DNA of 64,000 nt, from positions 124,001 through 188,000 of the forward strand of contig NZ_JBJQIK030000003.1 of the NCBI RefSeq assembly GCF_045984285.3, given 5' to 3'. Below are positions 44,081 to 52,309 of the stretch, piece after piece (the first letter of the stretch is position 1; every line of letters begins with the position of its first letter). The translations under genes and the position numbers were made by a program. The notes under the pieces were generated by a model. That model saw nothing but the letters and a program-made list of their open reading frames with translations. It was not told the DNA's origin and did no database searches. This DNA is from Rugamonas sp045984285 (GTDB lineage: Bacteria > Pseudomonadota > Gammaproteobacteria > Burkholderiales > Burkholderiaceae_D).

Positions 44081-44884
44081 ATGTGGATCGATACCCACTG
44101 CCACCTTGACGCGCGCGAATTCGGCGGCGAATCGCTGAAAGTAGCGGCGGATGCGGCGGGCAAAGGCGTGTCGATGATCGTGATTCCCGCCATCGACGTG
44201 GCCAACTTCGATGCGGTGCGCGACCTGGGCCGGGCGGCGCCGAACGCCTGTTACGGCATCGGCATCCATCCTATCTGCGTGCCGAAGGCGACGGATGCCG
44301 ACCTGGCGCTGATGCGCGAGCGGGTGGCGCAGGCCATGGACGACCCACGCTTTGTCGCCATTGGCGAAATCGGCCTGGATTTCTTCCTGCCGGAACTCTG
44401 CGAACCTGCCATGCGCGACAAGCAGGTGCACTTCCTGCGCGAGCAGCTGCGCATTGCGCGCGACTTCGGCCTGCCGGTGCTCACACATGTGCGCAAGTCG
44501 CAGGACCAGGTGCTCAAGCATGTGCGGCAGATTCCACCGGCAGGCGGCATCGCGCACGCCTTCAACGGCAGCTTCCAGCAGGCGCAGGGTTTCATCGATG
44601 CGGGTTTCCGGCTTGGCTTCGGCGGCAACCTCACGTTCACGCGTGCGCTGCAGATCCGGCGCCTCGCGGCGGAACTGCCGCTGTCTTCGATTGTGATGGA
44701 AACGGACTCGCCGGATATCGCACCCGCGTGGGTGCATCCGGGCGTGAATACGCCGCAGCAGGTGCCTGCGATCGGAGAAGCACTGGCCGAACTGCGCGGC
44801 GCCGCGCTGGCGGAGCTTGCGGCCGTCACCACGGAGAACGCCTGCGAGGTCATGCCGCGCATGCGGCAGCTGATCGCAGGCTGA
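44081..44884 (+). CDS. TatD family metal-dependent deoxyribonuclease
   Basis: A 267-residue TIM-barrel hydrolase of the amidohydrolase superfamily: metal ligands in IDTHCHLDA, IGEIGLDFF, LTHVRKS and the late METDSPD. TatD proteins are 3'-5' exonucleases/DNases linked to repair and DNA turnover. It starts 4 bases after lolD and precedes comEC, suggesting one long lol-tatD-comEC unit. Its exact paralogue type (TatD, YcfH, YjjV) is not decided here; the gene next to lol genes is often the YjjV/YcfH type. Confidence 0.9.
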   Translation: MWIDTHCHLDAREFGGESLKVAADAAGKGVSMIVIPAIDVANFDAVRDLGRAAPNACYGIGIHPICVPKATDADLALMRERVAQAMDDPRFVAIGEIGLDFFLPELCEPAMRDKQVHFLREQLRIARDFGLPVLTHVRKSQDQVLKHVRQIPPAGGIAHAFNGSFQQAQGFIDAGFRLGFGGNLTFTRALQIRRLAAELPLSSIVMETDSPDIAPAWVHPGVNTPQQVPAIGEALAELRGAALAELAAVTTENACEVMPRMRQLIAG

Positions 44885-44926
44885 TATCGCGGCGGCTTGC
44901 CGCCTGATGGGGAAGGAGCTTGCAGC

Positions 44927-47362
44927 ATGCGTTGCACGATCCTCGGTTTCATCGGCGGTGCGGCGCTGCTGCAGTATCAGGCCGCGCTTCCAGCATATCC
45001 ATTCCTATGGCTTGCCGCCGGCCTGCTGCTTGCGTTTTTGCCGCGCCGCCTTCCCGCGGTACGCCATGCTGTATGCGCGGGCGCCGGTGCAATGCTCGGT
45101 TTTGGCTGGGCGGCCGTGCTGGCCCATGCCACGCTGTCATCCGAACTTGCATTGGCCGACGAAGGGCGCGACCTGCTCATCGTCGGCACGGTGGACAGCC
45201 TGCTGAACCGCTTCAGCCAGGGCGAGCGCTTCAACTTCGCCGTCGAACAGGTGCTGACGCCCAGGGCGGCTGTGCCGCCGAGGATCGCCTTGTCCTGGTA
45301 TGCGGGCTTTCGCGGCGATCCCCAGCCGGTGGGAGATGTGCGGCCGGGCGAACGCTGGCAGCTCAAGGTCCGTCTGCAGCGCCCGCATGGCAATGCCAAT
45401 CCGCACGGTTTCGATTATGAGCTGTGGCAGATGGAGCAGGGTGTACGTGCCACCGGCTACATCCGCGCGGAAGGCGACAACCGCCGCCTCGACAGCTTCG
45501 TGCTGACACCGCACAACCTCGTTGAACGCAGCCGCGCGCAGCTGCGCGACCGTATCCAGCGCCTCCTCGGCGACCGGCCTTACGCCGGCGTGATCATCGC
45601 CCTCGTTATCGGCGACCAGCGCGCCATCGCGCAATCCGACTGGACGATTTTCAACCGCACCGGCATCTCGCACCTCATTTCAATCTCCGGCCTGCACATC
45701 ACCATGATGGCCGGACTGGCGGCCGCGGCGGCCTCATGGTTCTGGCGCCGGTCCTTTGCCGGGCGGAGATACCGCTTGCCGCTGCTGCTGCCGTCGCGCA
45801 AGGCCGCCGCCATCGCCGGCATGTGCGCTGCGCTGGCCTACGTGCTGCTGGCGGGCTTCGGCGTGCCGGCGCAGCGCACGCTGTACATGCTGTGCGTGGT
45901 GGCCCTCGCCACATGGCTGGACCGGCTGACCAGCATTTCACACGTGCTCGCGCTGGCGGCGGCGGTCGTGGTGCTGGCAGATCCATGGGCTGTAATGTGG
46001 CCGGGATTCTGGCTCTCCTTCGGCGCCGTCGCCATCATCCTGTACGCATCGGTCGGCAGAACCGCCGGGCATAAGGCGGCGCGTCCGCCGGACCTGGCCG
46101 CCGGCAGCCTGCACCCCGTGCGCGGCGAGCCGCTGACGCGGCGGCAGCACCTCGCGGCCACCTTGCAGGCAGCGGTCAACACGCAGTACGCGATCACGCT
46201 CGGCCTGGTGCCGCTGACCATGCTGCTGTTCTCCCAGATTTCGATTATCAGCCCGGTTGCGAATGCGCTGGCCATTCCCCTGGTCAGCCTGCTGGTGACA
46301 CCGATGGCGCTGGCCGGAAGCGTGATGCCGGACCTGCTGGCAAAGCCGCTGCTGAGCGGAGCGCATGAGCTGGTGCGCTGGCTTGCCGTCGCGCTGGAAT
46401 GGTGCAGCGGATTGCGCTGGGCGGTATGGGCTGCGCCCGCGCCGCCGTGGTGGCTGTTCTGCTGGGCGCTGTTTGGCACGGCCTGGCTGCTCGCACCGCG
46501 CGGCTGGCCCATGCGCTGGCTGGGGCTTGCGACGTGGATACCGCTGCTGCTGGCGGAACCGTGGCGGCCTGCCTCCGGCGCCTTGCGCGTTACGGCCTTC
46601 GATGTGGGGCAGGGCATGGCCCTGCTGGTGGAAACCGCGAATCACCGCCTGCTGTACGACACCGGGCCGGCCTATTCGCTCGAATCGAACGGCGGCAACC
46701 GCGTCATCCTGCCTTACTTGCGGGCGCGCGGCATCGGGGCGCTGGATGCGGTGGTCGTCAGCCACGCGGACAGCGACCATTCAGGCGGTGCGCTGGCCAT
46801 CCTCGCCAGCATCAGGGCACACTGGCTGTTGTCCTCTCTCGACCTGGCGCATCCGGTGGCGCGGGCGGCGCCCCATGTGCGTTGTGCCGCCGGGCAGCAC
46901 TGGGAGTGGGACGGCGTGCGCTTCGACATCCTGCATCCCACGGCGGCCAGCTATGCCAACCGTTCGCTGAAGACGAATGCGCGCAGCTGCACGCTGAAGA
47001 TCACCAGTGCCGCCGGCTCGCTGCTCCTGCCGGGCGATATCGAGGCGGCGCAGGAACAGGATCTGCTCGCACGCGAGGGCGGCGCGATCCGCGCCGATAT
47101 CCTGCTTGCGCCGCACCACGGCAGCGGCACATCATCGACGCCCGGCTTCATGGCGGCGGTAATGCCTGCGACAGGGATCTTCCAGGTGGGGCACCGCAAC
47201 CGCTACCGCCACCCCAAGGCCGAGGTGGTGCAGCGCTACCGCGACATGAACGTGCGTGTGCTGAGAACCGACCAGTCAGGCGCGCTGACCATCGATTTCG
47301 ATGGCGGCATCGCCGTCTCGGAATACCGGCGCGAGCACGCGCGCTACTGGCACGGCCGCTAG
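44927..47362 (+). CDS. comEC: DNA internalisation competence protein ComEC/Rec2
   Basis: An 811-residue membrane channel for uptake of single-stranded DNA. The N-terminal ComEC domain has DUF4131-like helices and a periplasmic OB fold; the central competence domain has many helices (SISGLHITMMAGLAAAAAS is the family signature). The C-terminal metallo-beta-lactamase-like domain carries FDVGQGMALLVE, HADSDHSGGAL and LAPHHGSGTSS, proposed to degrade the non-transforming strand. ATG 44927 has GGAAGGAG eight bases upstream. Stops overlap with the convergent acetyltransferase by four bases. Suggests capacity for natural transformation, if pilus genes exist elsewhere. Confidence 0.95.
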   Translation: MRCTILGFIGGAALLQYQAALPAYPFLWLAAGLLLAFLPRRLPAVRHAVCAGAGAMLGFGWAAVLAHATLSSELALADEGRDLLIVGTVDSLLNRFSQGERFNFAVEQVLTPRAAVPPRIALSWYAGFRGDPQPVGDVRPGERWQLKVRLQRPHGNANPHGFDYELWQMEQGVRATGYIRAEGDNRRLDSFVLTPHNLVERSRAQLRDRIQRLLGDRPYAGVIIALVIGDQRAIAQSDWTIFNRTGISHLISISGLHITMMAGLAAAAASWFWRRSFAGRRYRLPLLLPSRKAAAIAGMCAALAYVLLAGFGVPAQRTLYMLCVVALATWLDRLTSISHVLALAAAVVVLADPWAVMWPGFWLSFGAVAIILYASVGRTAGHKAARPPDLAAGSLHPVRGEPLTRRQHLAATLQAAVNTQYAITLGLVPLTMLLFSQISIISPVANALAIPLVSLLVTPMALAGSVMPDLLAKPLLSGAHELVRWLAVALEWCSGLRWAVWAAPAPPWWLFCWALFGTAWLLAPRGWPMRWLGLATWIPLLLAEPWRPASGALRVTAFDVGQGMALLVETANHRLLYDTGPAYSLESNGGNRVILPYLRARGIGALDAVVVSHADSDHSGGALAILASIRAHWLLSSLDLAHPVARAAPHVRCAAGQHWEWDGVRFDILHPTAASYANRSLKTNARSCTLKITSAAGSLLLPGDIEAAQEQDLLAREGGAIRADILLAPHHGSGTSSTPGFMAAVMPATGIFQVGHRNRYRHPKAEVVQRYRDMNVRVLRTDQSGALTIDFDGGIAVSEYRREHARYWHGR

Positions 47363-47796
47363 CTGCCGAGGGGACGGGAGAAACGCACGCTGGTGCGGCC
47401 GTAGCCGATGCGCTCGTAGAAGGCGTGGGCTTCCGTCAGGCGCAGGTTGCTCGTAATTTCCATCAGCTTGCAGCCGCGTTCCGCCAGCAGTGCTTCGGAC
47501 GCCGCTACCAGCGCGCGGCCCACTCCCGTGCCGCGCAGTGTTTTGCCGACGATGAGCGCCGTGATGCGGCCAACCGGGTAGGGCCGGTGCAGCACCGTCA
47601 TCACATGCAGCGTTGCGGCGCCCGTCACGGCGCCGCTGCTGTCGAGCGACACGAGGGCGCAATTGCCGTCGGCGTGCCAGTCGTCCCAGCGCGCCGCTAC
47701 GGCTTCCTGCGTGGTGGGATGCCCCAGCTCGGTGAGCAGCAGCGCGATAATGCCTGCGTCATCGCTGGTAGCGGGGCGTATGGTGGGAGTGCTCAT
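47359..47796 (-). CDS. GNAT family N-acetyltransferase
   Basis: A 145-residue single-domain acetyltransferase: IRPATSDDAGIIALLLTELG at the N-terminus, acetyl-CoA loop KTLRGTGVGRALVAASEALL (the R/Q-x-x-G-x-G/A element is RGTGVG), and the C-terminal EAHAFYERIGYGRTSVRFSR typical of small-molecule or protein GNATs. Substrate unknown. It lies convergent to comEC and divergent from the hydrolase gene. Confidence 0.9.
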   Translation of the reverse strand: MSTPTIRPATSDDAGIIALLLTELGHPTTQEAVAARWDDWHADGNCALVSLDSSGAVTGAATLHVMTVLHRPYPVGRITALIVGKTLRGTGVGRALVAASEALLAERGCKLMEITSNLRLTEAHAFYERIGYGRTSVRFSRPLGS

Positions 47797-47868
47797 CCAT
47801 GCATTCTAGCGCCGAATTAGAGGCTTCATACCAGAATTTCGCCGCCATGGCCCCTACAATTGGCTGCC

Positions 47869-48708
47869 ATGAGCAAACCGAAAATCCACTTCTCGCACGC
47901 GAACAGCTACCCGGCCGGCACCTATCGCCGCTATTTTGAATATCTCGGGGAGGACTTCGAGATCCAGGCCCTGGATATGCATGCGCACAACCCGGCCTTC
48001 CCGGTGGACGACGGCTGGCGCGGGCTGGTGGCGGAGCTGATTGCGGAGCTGGAGCGCCGCTACAAGGAGCCGGTGATCCTGGTCGGCCACTCGCTTGGCG
48101 GCATGCTGAGCCTCCTCGCGGCCGCGCAGCGGCCCGACCTGGCGCGCTGCGTGGTGATGCTGGATTCGCCGGTCGTCTCAGGCTGGCGTGCCTTCCTGTG
48201 GCGCGTGGTGAAGTGGCTGGGCCGGGAAGACCGCTTCTCGCCATCGAGATTCTCCGTGCGCCGCCGCAACCAGTGGCCCGATGAAGGTGCCGCCTACGAG
48301 CACTTTGCCGGCAAGGATATCTTCGCCGCCTGGGCGCCCGGCGTGCTGCAGGACTATATGCTGCATGGGCTGGCGCCGCATGCGGAGGGCGTGCAGCTGC
48401 GCTTCTCGCGCGAGATCGAAACGGCGGTCTACCGCACCTTGCCGCATCATGTGGGCCGGGTGCTGTCCAGAGGGCTGAAAGTGCCGGTCGCCTACATCGC
48501 AGGCGAAGATTCGGAAGAGAACCGCCTGGCCGGTTTGGAGCCGACCAAGGCGCTGGTGGGCGAGCATTTCCGCGTGGTGCCGGGTGGCCACCTGTTCCCG
48601 ATGGAAGACCCGGCACTGGCTGCACAGGTCACGCGGGAGCTGATCTGCGCACTGGTCGGCGAAAAACTGGACCTCTGCCAGGGCCCGGAAGCGTTGCGCC
48701 GCGCCTGA
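47869..48708 (+). CDS. Alpha/beta hydrolase
   Basis: A 279-residue cytoplasmic hydrolase (no signal peptide): SHANSYPAGTYRRYFEYL at the N-terminus, nucleophile elbow LVGHSLGGML, acidic residue in AGEDSEENR and histidine in VPGGHLFPMEDP. The family covers esterases, lipases and haloalkane-type enzymes; substrate not readable. ATG 47869 was chosen over an in-frame TTG nine bases upstream. It precedes dcd by 77 bases. Confidence 0.88.
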   Translation: MSKPKIHFSHANSYPAGTYRRYFEYLGEDFEIQALDMHAHNPAFPVDDGWRGLVAELIAELERRYKEPVILVGHSLGGMLSLLAAAQRPDLARCVVMLDSPVVSGWRAFLWRVVKWLGREDRFSPSRFSVRRRNQWPDEGAAYEHFAGKDIFAAWAPGVLQDYMLHGLAPHAEGVQLRFSREIETAVYRTLPHHVGRVLSRGLKVPVAYIAGEDSEENRLAGLEPTKALVGEHFRVVPGGHLFPMEDPALAAQVTRELICALVGEKLDLCQGPEALRRA

Positions 48709-48785
48709 TTTCGCGTAAAATCCAGCGCATTGGACTGCGCCGCCCCGGCGCAGGATTTCCCGCAACCACAGAAAATGCCTTTGCG

Positions 48786-49352
48786 ATGACGATTAAGAGC
48801 GATAAATGGATCCGCCGTATGGCGCAGGAACACGGAATGATCGAGCCATACGAACCGGGCCAGGTGCGCGCCGTCGATGGCCGCAAGGTGATTTCGTACG
48901 GGACTTCGTCGTATGGCTACGACATTCGCTGCGCCGATGAGTTCAAGGTATTCACCAACATCAACAGCACCATCGTCGATCCGAAGAACTTCGATTCGAA
49001 TTCCTTCGTTGACGTGAAGAGCGACGTCTGCATCATTCCGCCGAACTCCTTCGCGCTGGCGCGCACCATCGAATATTTCCGCATTCCGCGCAACGTGCTG
49101 ACCGTTTGCCTCGGCAAATCGACCTATGCGCGCTGCGGCATTATCGTGAACGTCACGCCGTTCGAGCCAGAATGGGAAGGCTATGTGACGCTGGAGTTCT
49201 CGAACACCACGCCGCTGCCGGCCAAGATCTATGCGGGCGAGGGCTGCGCCCAGGTGCTGTTCTTTGAAAGCGACGAGATCTGCGAAGTGTCCTACAAGGA
49301 CCGCAACGGCAAATACCAGGGCCAGCACGGCGTTACGCTGCCCAAGGCCTGA
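48786..49352 (+). CDS. dcd: dCTP deaminase
   Basis: A 188-residue homotrimeric enzyme that deaminates dCTP to dUTP, feeding dUMP and then dTMP synthesis. Family motifs: SYGTSSYGYDIRCADEFKVF, CLGKSTYARCGIIVNVTPFEPEWEGYVTLE (with the catalytic Glu) and IYAGEGCAQVLFFE. Length matches E. coli Dcd (193). In the same 10-kb stretch lie folA and thyA, the next steps toward dTTP. Its stop lies 6 bases from that of the convergent sensor kinase. Confidence 0.97.
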   Translation: MTIKSDKWIRRMAQEHGMIEPYEPGQVRAVDGRKVISYGTSSYGYDIRCADEFKVFTNINSTIVDPKNFDSNSFVDVKSDVCIIPPNSFALARTIEYFRIPRNVLTVCLGKSTYARCGIIVNVTPFEPEWEGYVTLEFSNTTPLPAKIYAGEGCAQVLFFESDEICEVSYKDRNGKYQGQHGVTLPKA

Positions 49353-49358
49353 TTCTCC

Positions 49359-50972
49359 TCACGCCAGCGGCAGGGCAATCTCCACACACAGGCCGCCGTC
49401 CTCGCGGTTGGCCGCGTGGATGGTGCCGCCATGCTGCTGCACCACCTGCTGGGCAATGGCCAGGCCCAGGCCGTGGCCTTCCACGTCCTTCCCGGTGCCT
49501 TCACCGCGGTAGAAGGGCTCGAAAATCGCCTTCAGGTCCTGTGGCGCAACGCCGGGGCCGCGGTCCAGCACCCGGATCATGAGCTGGTCCGCTTCGGGCC
49601 GGATCTCCACTTCCACCGCCTGGCCCATGGGGCTGTGCTTGATGGCGTTGCGTACCACGTTCTCGATGGCGCGCGCCAGCAGGTCCGCCTGGCCCAGGAT
49701 GATGACGGCGCCTTCGCCGTGCTGCATCAGTTTGCGGCCGTGGGTTGTGGCTTCAAATTCCGCGTCTTCCAGCAACTGGCCGAGCAGGTCGGCCATATCG
49801 ATATCTTCCTTTGCCGTTTCCAGCGCGCCGGATTCGAGGCGGGCCAGCGTCAGCAGCTCGCCGACCAGCTTGTCCATGCGGATGCTTTCGCGTTCGATGC
49901 GTTCCATCGAGGCGGCCATTTTGTCGGGCTGCTGGTGGGCGAGGCCGATGGCGGCTTGCAGGCGGGCCAGCGGGGAGCGCAACTCGTGGGAAACGTCATG
50001 CAGCAGGCGGGTCTGGCCTTCGATCAGGCTGCGCAGGCGTGCCGCCATGCGGTCGAAGTCGCGGCTGAGGTCATGCAGTTCGTCGCCGCCCTTGATTCCG
50101 AGGTGTTCGAAACGCGGCGCGAGATCGCCGCTGGATGCCGCCTCGAAGGCCTGGCGCAAAGAGCGGATGGGACGCGAGAAGTACCACGCCAGCAGCGCTG
50201 CGAACAGAAGGCTGGCCAGCACGGCGCAGGCCAGCGGCACAAACGGCGTCAATGGCTGGAAGCGCGGACCGGGACCGTCTCGGCCAGGCCCATCGCGGCG
50301 GGGACCTCCCGTCGCGTCGGCATCCGGCCGGGCAGGGGGCTCGGCGGGCGTGGCGCCGGCGCTGCCCTGGCCGGTGCGCGGTGATGGCAGGTTGCCGGCC
50401 TGTGGCGCATCATGTGCTCCGGTGGCCTGGTTCGCGCGGCCCGGCACGGGCGGCGGCAGGCCATCCGGCGGCGCAGGCGGACGGCCAGGCTGCATTGGCT
50501 CGCCGCCCGGTATCGGCAAGCCGGCGCCCGCGATCAGTGGCCGCGCGTCGTTGGCGCGCAGGCCGCGCTGCGGCTCGTGCGCGGGCAGGAATAGCATATA
50601 GCGGCTGCCGTCGGGCAATGTGACCCGCCGCACCACGCGCTCGTCACCCTTGTCCAGCAGCTGCTTGGCTTCCACCTGCTGCCTGCGGCTGACGATGCGG
50701 CCCAGCAGCTCCTTGCCTTCTTCGTTCACCGCAAACACGCGGTGCCGGTCCATGTTTTCGAGCAGGCTGCGCAAGGCGTCCGGGCCGCCATAGCGCAGTG
50801 TGGCGACGGCGGATTCAATGGCCAGGCCGGCGGGCGGGCTCATATCGATATCCGGCCGCTTCATCTGTGCGTCGCTGCGGTTCCTCAGCCAGATGGCGCC
50901 CCCGATCGCTACCGTTGCCGCAATCTGCGCCAGCAGGATGGAGAGGAAGAACTTCCAGAACAGCCGTCCCAC
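49359..50972 (-). CDS. CpxA-like sensor histidine kinase
   Basis: A 537-residue inner-membrane kinase. TM1 is about 6-27, TM2 about 243-265. The periplasmic domain ends in a low-complexity Pro/Gly/Arg-rich stretch (about 145-240). HAMP follows, then HisKA with H329 in HDVSHELRSPLARLQ, and an ATPase domain with N-box NAIKHS, G1 DRGPGV and G2 GHGLGLAIA. I set the start at GTG 50972: AAGGA lies six bases upstream within the end of the regulator gene, and the longer frame upstream is nonsense antisense to nothing but the regulator's other frame. Signal is likely envelope stress, by analogy with CpxA. Confidence 0.9.
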   Translation of the reverse strand: MGRLFWKFFLSILLAQIAATVAIGGAIWLRNRSDAQMKRPDIDMSPPAGLAIESAVATLRYGGPDALRSLLENMDRHRVFAVNEEGKELLGRIVSRRQQVEAKQLLDKGDERVVRRVTLPDGSRYMLFLPAHEPQRGLRANDARPLIAGAGLPIPGGEPMQPGRPPAPPDGLPPPVPGRANQATGAHDAPQAGNLPSPRTGQGSAGATPAEPPARPDADATGGPRRDGPGRDGPGPRFQPLTPFVPLACAVLASLLFAALLAWYFSRPIRSLRQAFEAASSGDLAPRFEHLGIKGGDELHDLSRDFDRMAARLRSLIEGQTRLLHDVSHELRSPLARLQAAIGLAHQQPDKMAASMERIERESIRMDKLVGELLTLARLESGALETAKEDIDMADLLGQLLEDAEFEATTHGRKLMQHGEGAVIILGQADLLARAIENVVRNAIKHSPMGQAVEVEIRPEADQLMIRVLDRGPGVAPQDLKAIFEPFYRGEGTGKDVEGHGLGLAIAQQVVQQHGGTIHAANREDGGLCVEIALPLA

Positions 50973-50974
50973 GA

Positions 50975-51667
50975 TCAGTCCTTGATAAGCTGGTAGCCAA
51001 GCCGGTACACGGTCTGCAGGCAGGAGCGGCCGTCCGCCACGGTGCCCAGCTTGTGCCGCAGGCTGCTGAGGTGTACATCGATATTGCGGTCGAAGCGCGC
51101 CATGGGGCGGCCCAGGCCCTGTTCGGACAGCGTGTTCTTGCTGACCGGCTTGCCCGCATTGCGGGCCAGTACCTCCAGCAGGTTGAATTCGGTGCTCGTC
51201 AGTTCCAGCGTGTTGCCGGCCCATGTTGCGCGCCGCTGCTCGGGCCACATGGTGAGCTGGCCGGCGGTGAGCTGCGCCGGGCCTTGCGATACGGCCGCAG
51301 GATCGGGCTGGGTGCGGCGCAGGATGGCGCGGATGCGGGCCGTCAGTTCGCGCGGGGTGCAGGGTTTCGTCACATAGTCGTCCGCGCCCAGTTCAAGGCC
51401 GACGATGCGGTCGGTATCGTCGCCGCGCGCGGTCAGCATCAGGATGGGCATATTGCTCGCGGCCCGGATGCGGCGCAGGGTCTCCAGGCCGTTCATGCGC
51501 GGCATCATCACATCGAGTACGGCAATTGCAAACGTGCCGCCCAGCGCTTCCTGCACGCCGCTCACGCCGTCATGCGCCGCTTTAACCTCGAAGCCTTCCC
51601 GCTCCAGGTATTCCTGGAACATCGCGACCAGTTCGACATCGTCGTCTATCAGCAGGACCTTGCTCAT
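50975..51667 (-). CDS. CpxR-like response regulator (OmpR family)
   Basis: A 230-residue regulator with receiver domain (acidic DDD at 8-10, phospho-acceptor D52 in VLDVMMP, K in DYVTKP) and OmpR-type winged helix. The segment GLGRPMARFDRNIDVHLSSLRHKLG closely parallels E. coli CpxR (GKRLTPFDRAIDMHISNLRRKL), which supports CpxR orthology over generic OmpR family. It is first in the regulator-kinase operon, and a CpxR box lies in its own upstream region, suggesting autoregulation. ATG 51667 fits the family start. Confidence 0.92.
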   Translation of the reverse strand: MSKVLLIDDDVELVAMFQEYLEREGFEVKAAHDGVSGVQEALGGTFAIAVLDVMMPRMNGLETLRRIRAASNMPILMLTARGDDTDRIVGLELGADDYVTKPCTPRELTARIRAILRRTQPDPAAVSQGPAQLTAGQLTMWPEQRRATWAGNTLELTSTEFNLLEVLARNAGKPVSKNTLSEQGLGRPMARFDRNIDVHLSSLRHKLGTVADGRSCLQTVYRLGYQLIKD

Positions 51668-51730
51668 CGTGCGGAAACATTGAAAAGAGGCCCCCATCAT
51701 AGCAAACAGGCTGTGGCGGCCATGGCTGTC

Positions 51731-51766
51731 TTTACACGCTTTTACTCGCCGCTAACCGCGCTTTAC
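51731..51766. promoter_or_regulatory. CpxR-type operator: GTAAA half-sites in helical phase
   Basis: On the plus strand TTTAC occurs at 51731-51735 and 51741-51745 (reverse complement GTAAA-N5-GTAAA, the E. coli CpxR consensus) and again at 51762-51766. Starts are 10 and 21 bases apart; a weaker CTAAC at 51752-51756 fills the gap. It lies between the divergent regulator and spy-like genes. Confidence 0.72.
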
Positions 51767-51817
51767 ACCTCCCGCAAAGAGAATTCAGTTTCCCATGTTC
51801 CTCAAGGTGACAACAAT

Positions 51818-52309
51818 ATGAATAAAGCAAAACTCAGCCTGCAAGGCCTGCTGCTGGCGGCCGTCATGGCCGCGCCATTTGCCGCCATTGCCGGCGACGG
51901 GCCGGGCCACAGCGGCCCGCCGCGTGGCGCGCCCCACCGGGCCGGCGCCATGCCGGGCCCCGGCCCGGATGGTGAACCGCCGTTCATGCGCGGCCTGGGC
52001 CTGACGGAAGCGCAGGAAGACAAGGTGTTCGCCATCCTGCACGCCCAGGCGCCGTATCTGCGCGAGCAGGGCAAGGCACACGAGAGAGCGGAACGCGCGC
52101 TCGATGAAATGCATGACGCGGGCAAGTTCGACGATGCTGCCGCGGTGAAGCTGGCGCAGGCCTCGGCGCAGGCCATTGCCAACATCACGCTGCAGCACTT
52201 GCGCACCGAACAGAAGCTGCTCGCCGTGCTCACGCCCGAGCAGCGCCAGAAGCTGCAGGACCGTCAACCACCACGTCCGCCACAGCGTGAATCAGGGGAG
52301 CCGCAATGA
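51818..52309 (+). CDS. Spy/CpxP family periplasmic protein
   Basis: A 163-residue protein with a signal peptide (about 1-25), an N-terminal Gly/Pro/His-rich segment (26-55), then a mostly helical domain with two LTxxQ motifs, LTEAQ at 62-66 and LTPEQ at 139-143, the hallmark of Spy and CpxP. Spy is an ATP-independent chaperone; CpxP also inhibits CpxA. Being divergent from a CpxR-like gene and next to CpxR boxes, it likely belongs to that regulon. The stop overlaps the start of the dioxygenase gene (ATGA). AAGGTG lies eight bases before the ATG. Confidence 0.9.
   Translation: MNKAKLSLQGLLLAAVMAAPFAAIAGDGPGHSGPPRGAPHRAGAMPGPGPDGEPPFMRGLGLTEAQEDKVFAILHAQAPYLREQGKAHERAERALDEMHDAGKFDDAAAVKLAQASAQAIANITLQHLRTEQKLLAVLTPEQRQKLQDRQPPRPPQRESGEPQ

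Noticed and set aside
50798..51817. Long plus-strand frame leading into the Spy-like gene
   Set aside because: It runs antisense to the CpxR- and CpxA-like genes and has no signal peptide at its start; the real gene begins at 51818 with a signal peptide and ribosome site.
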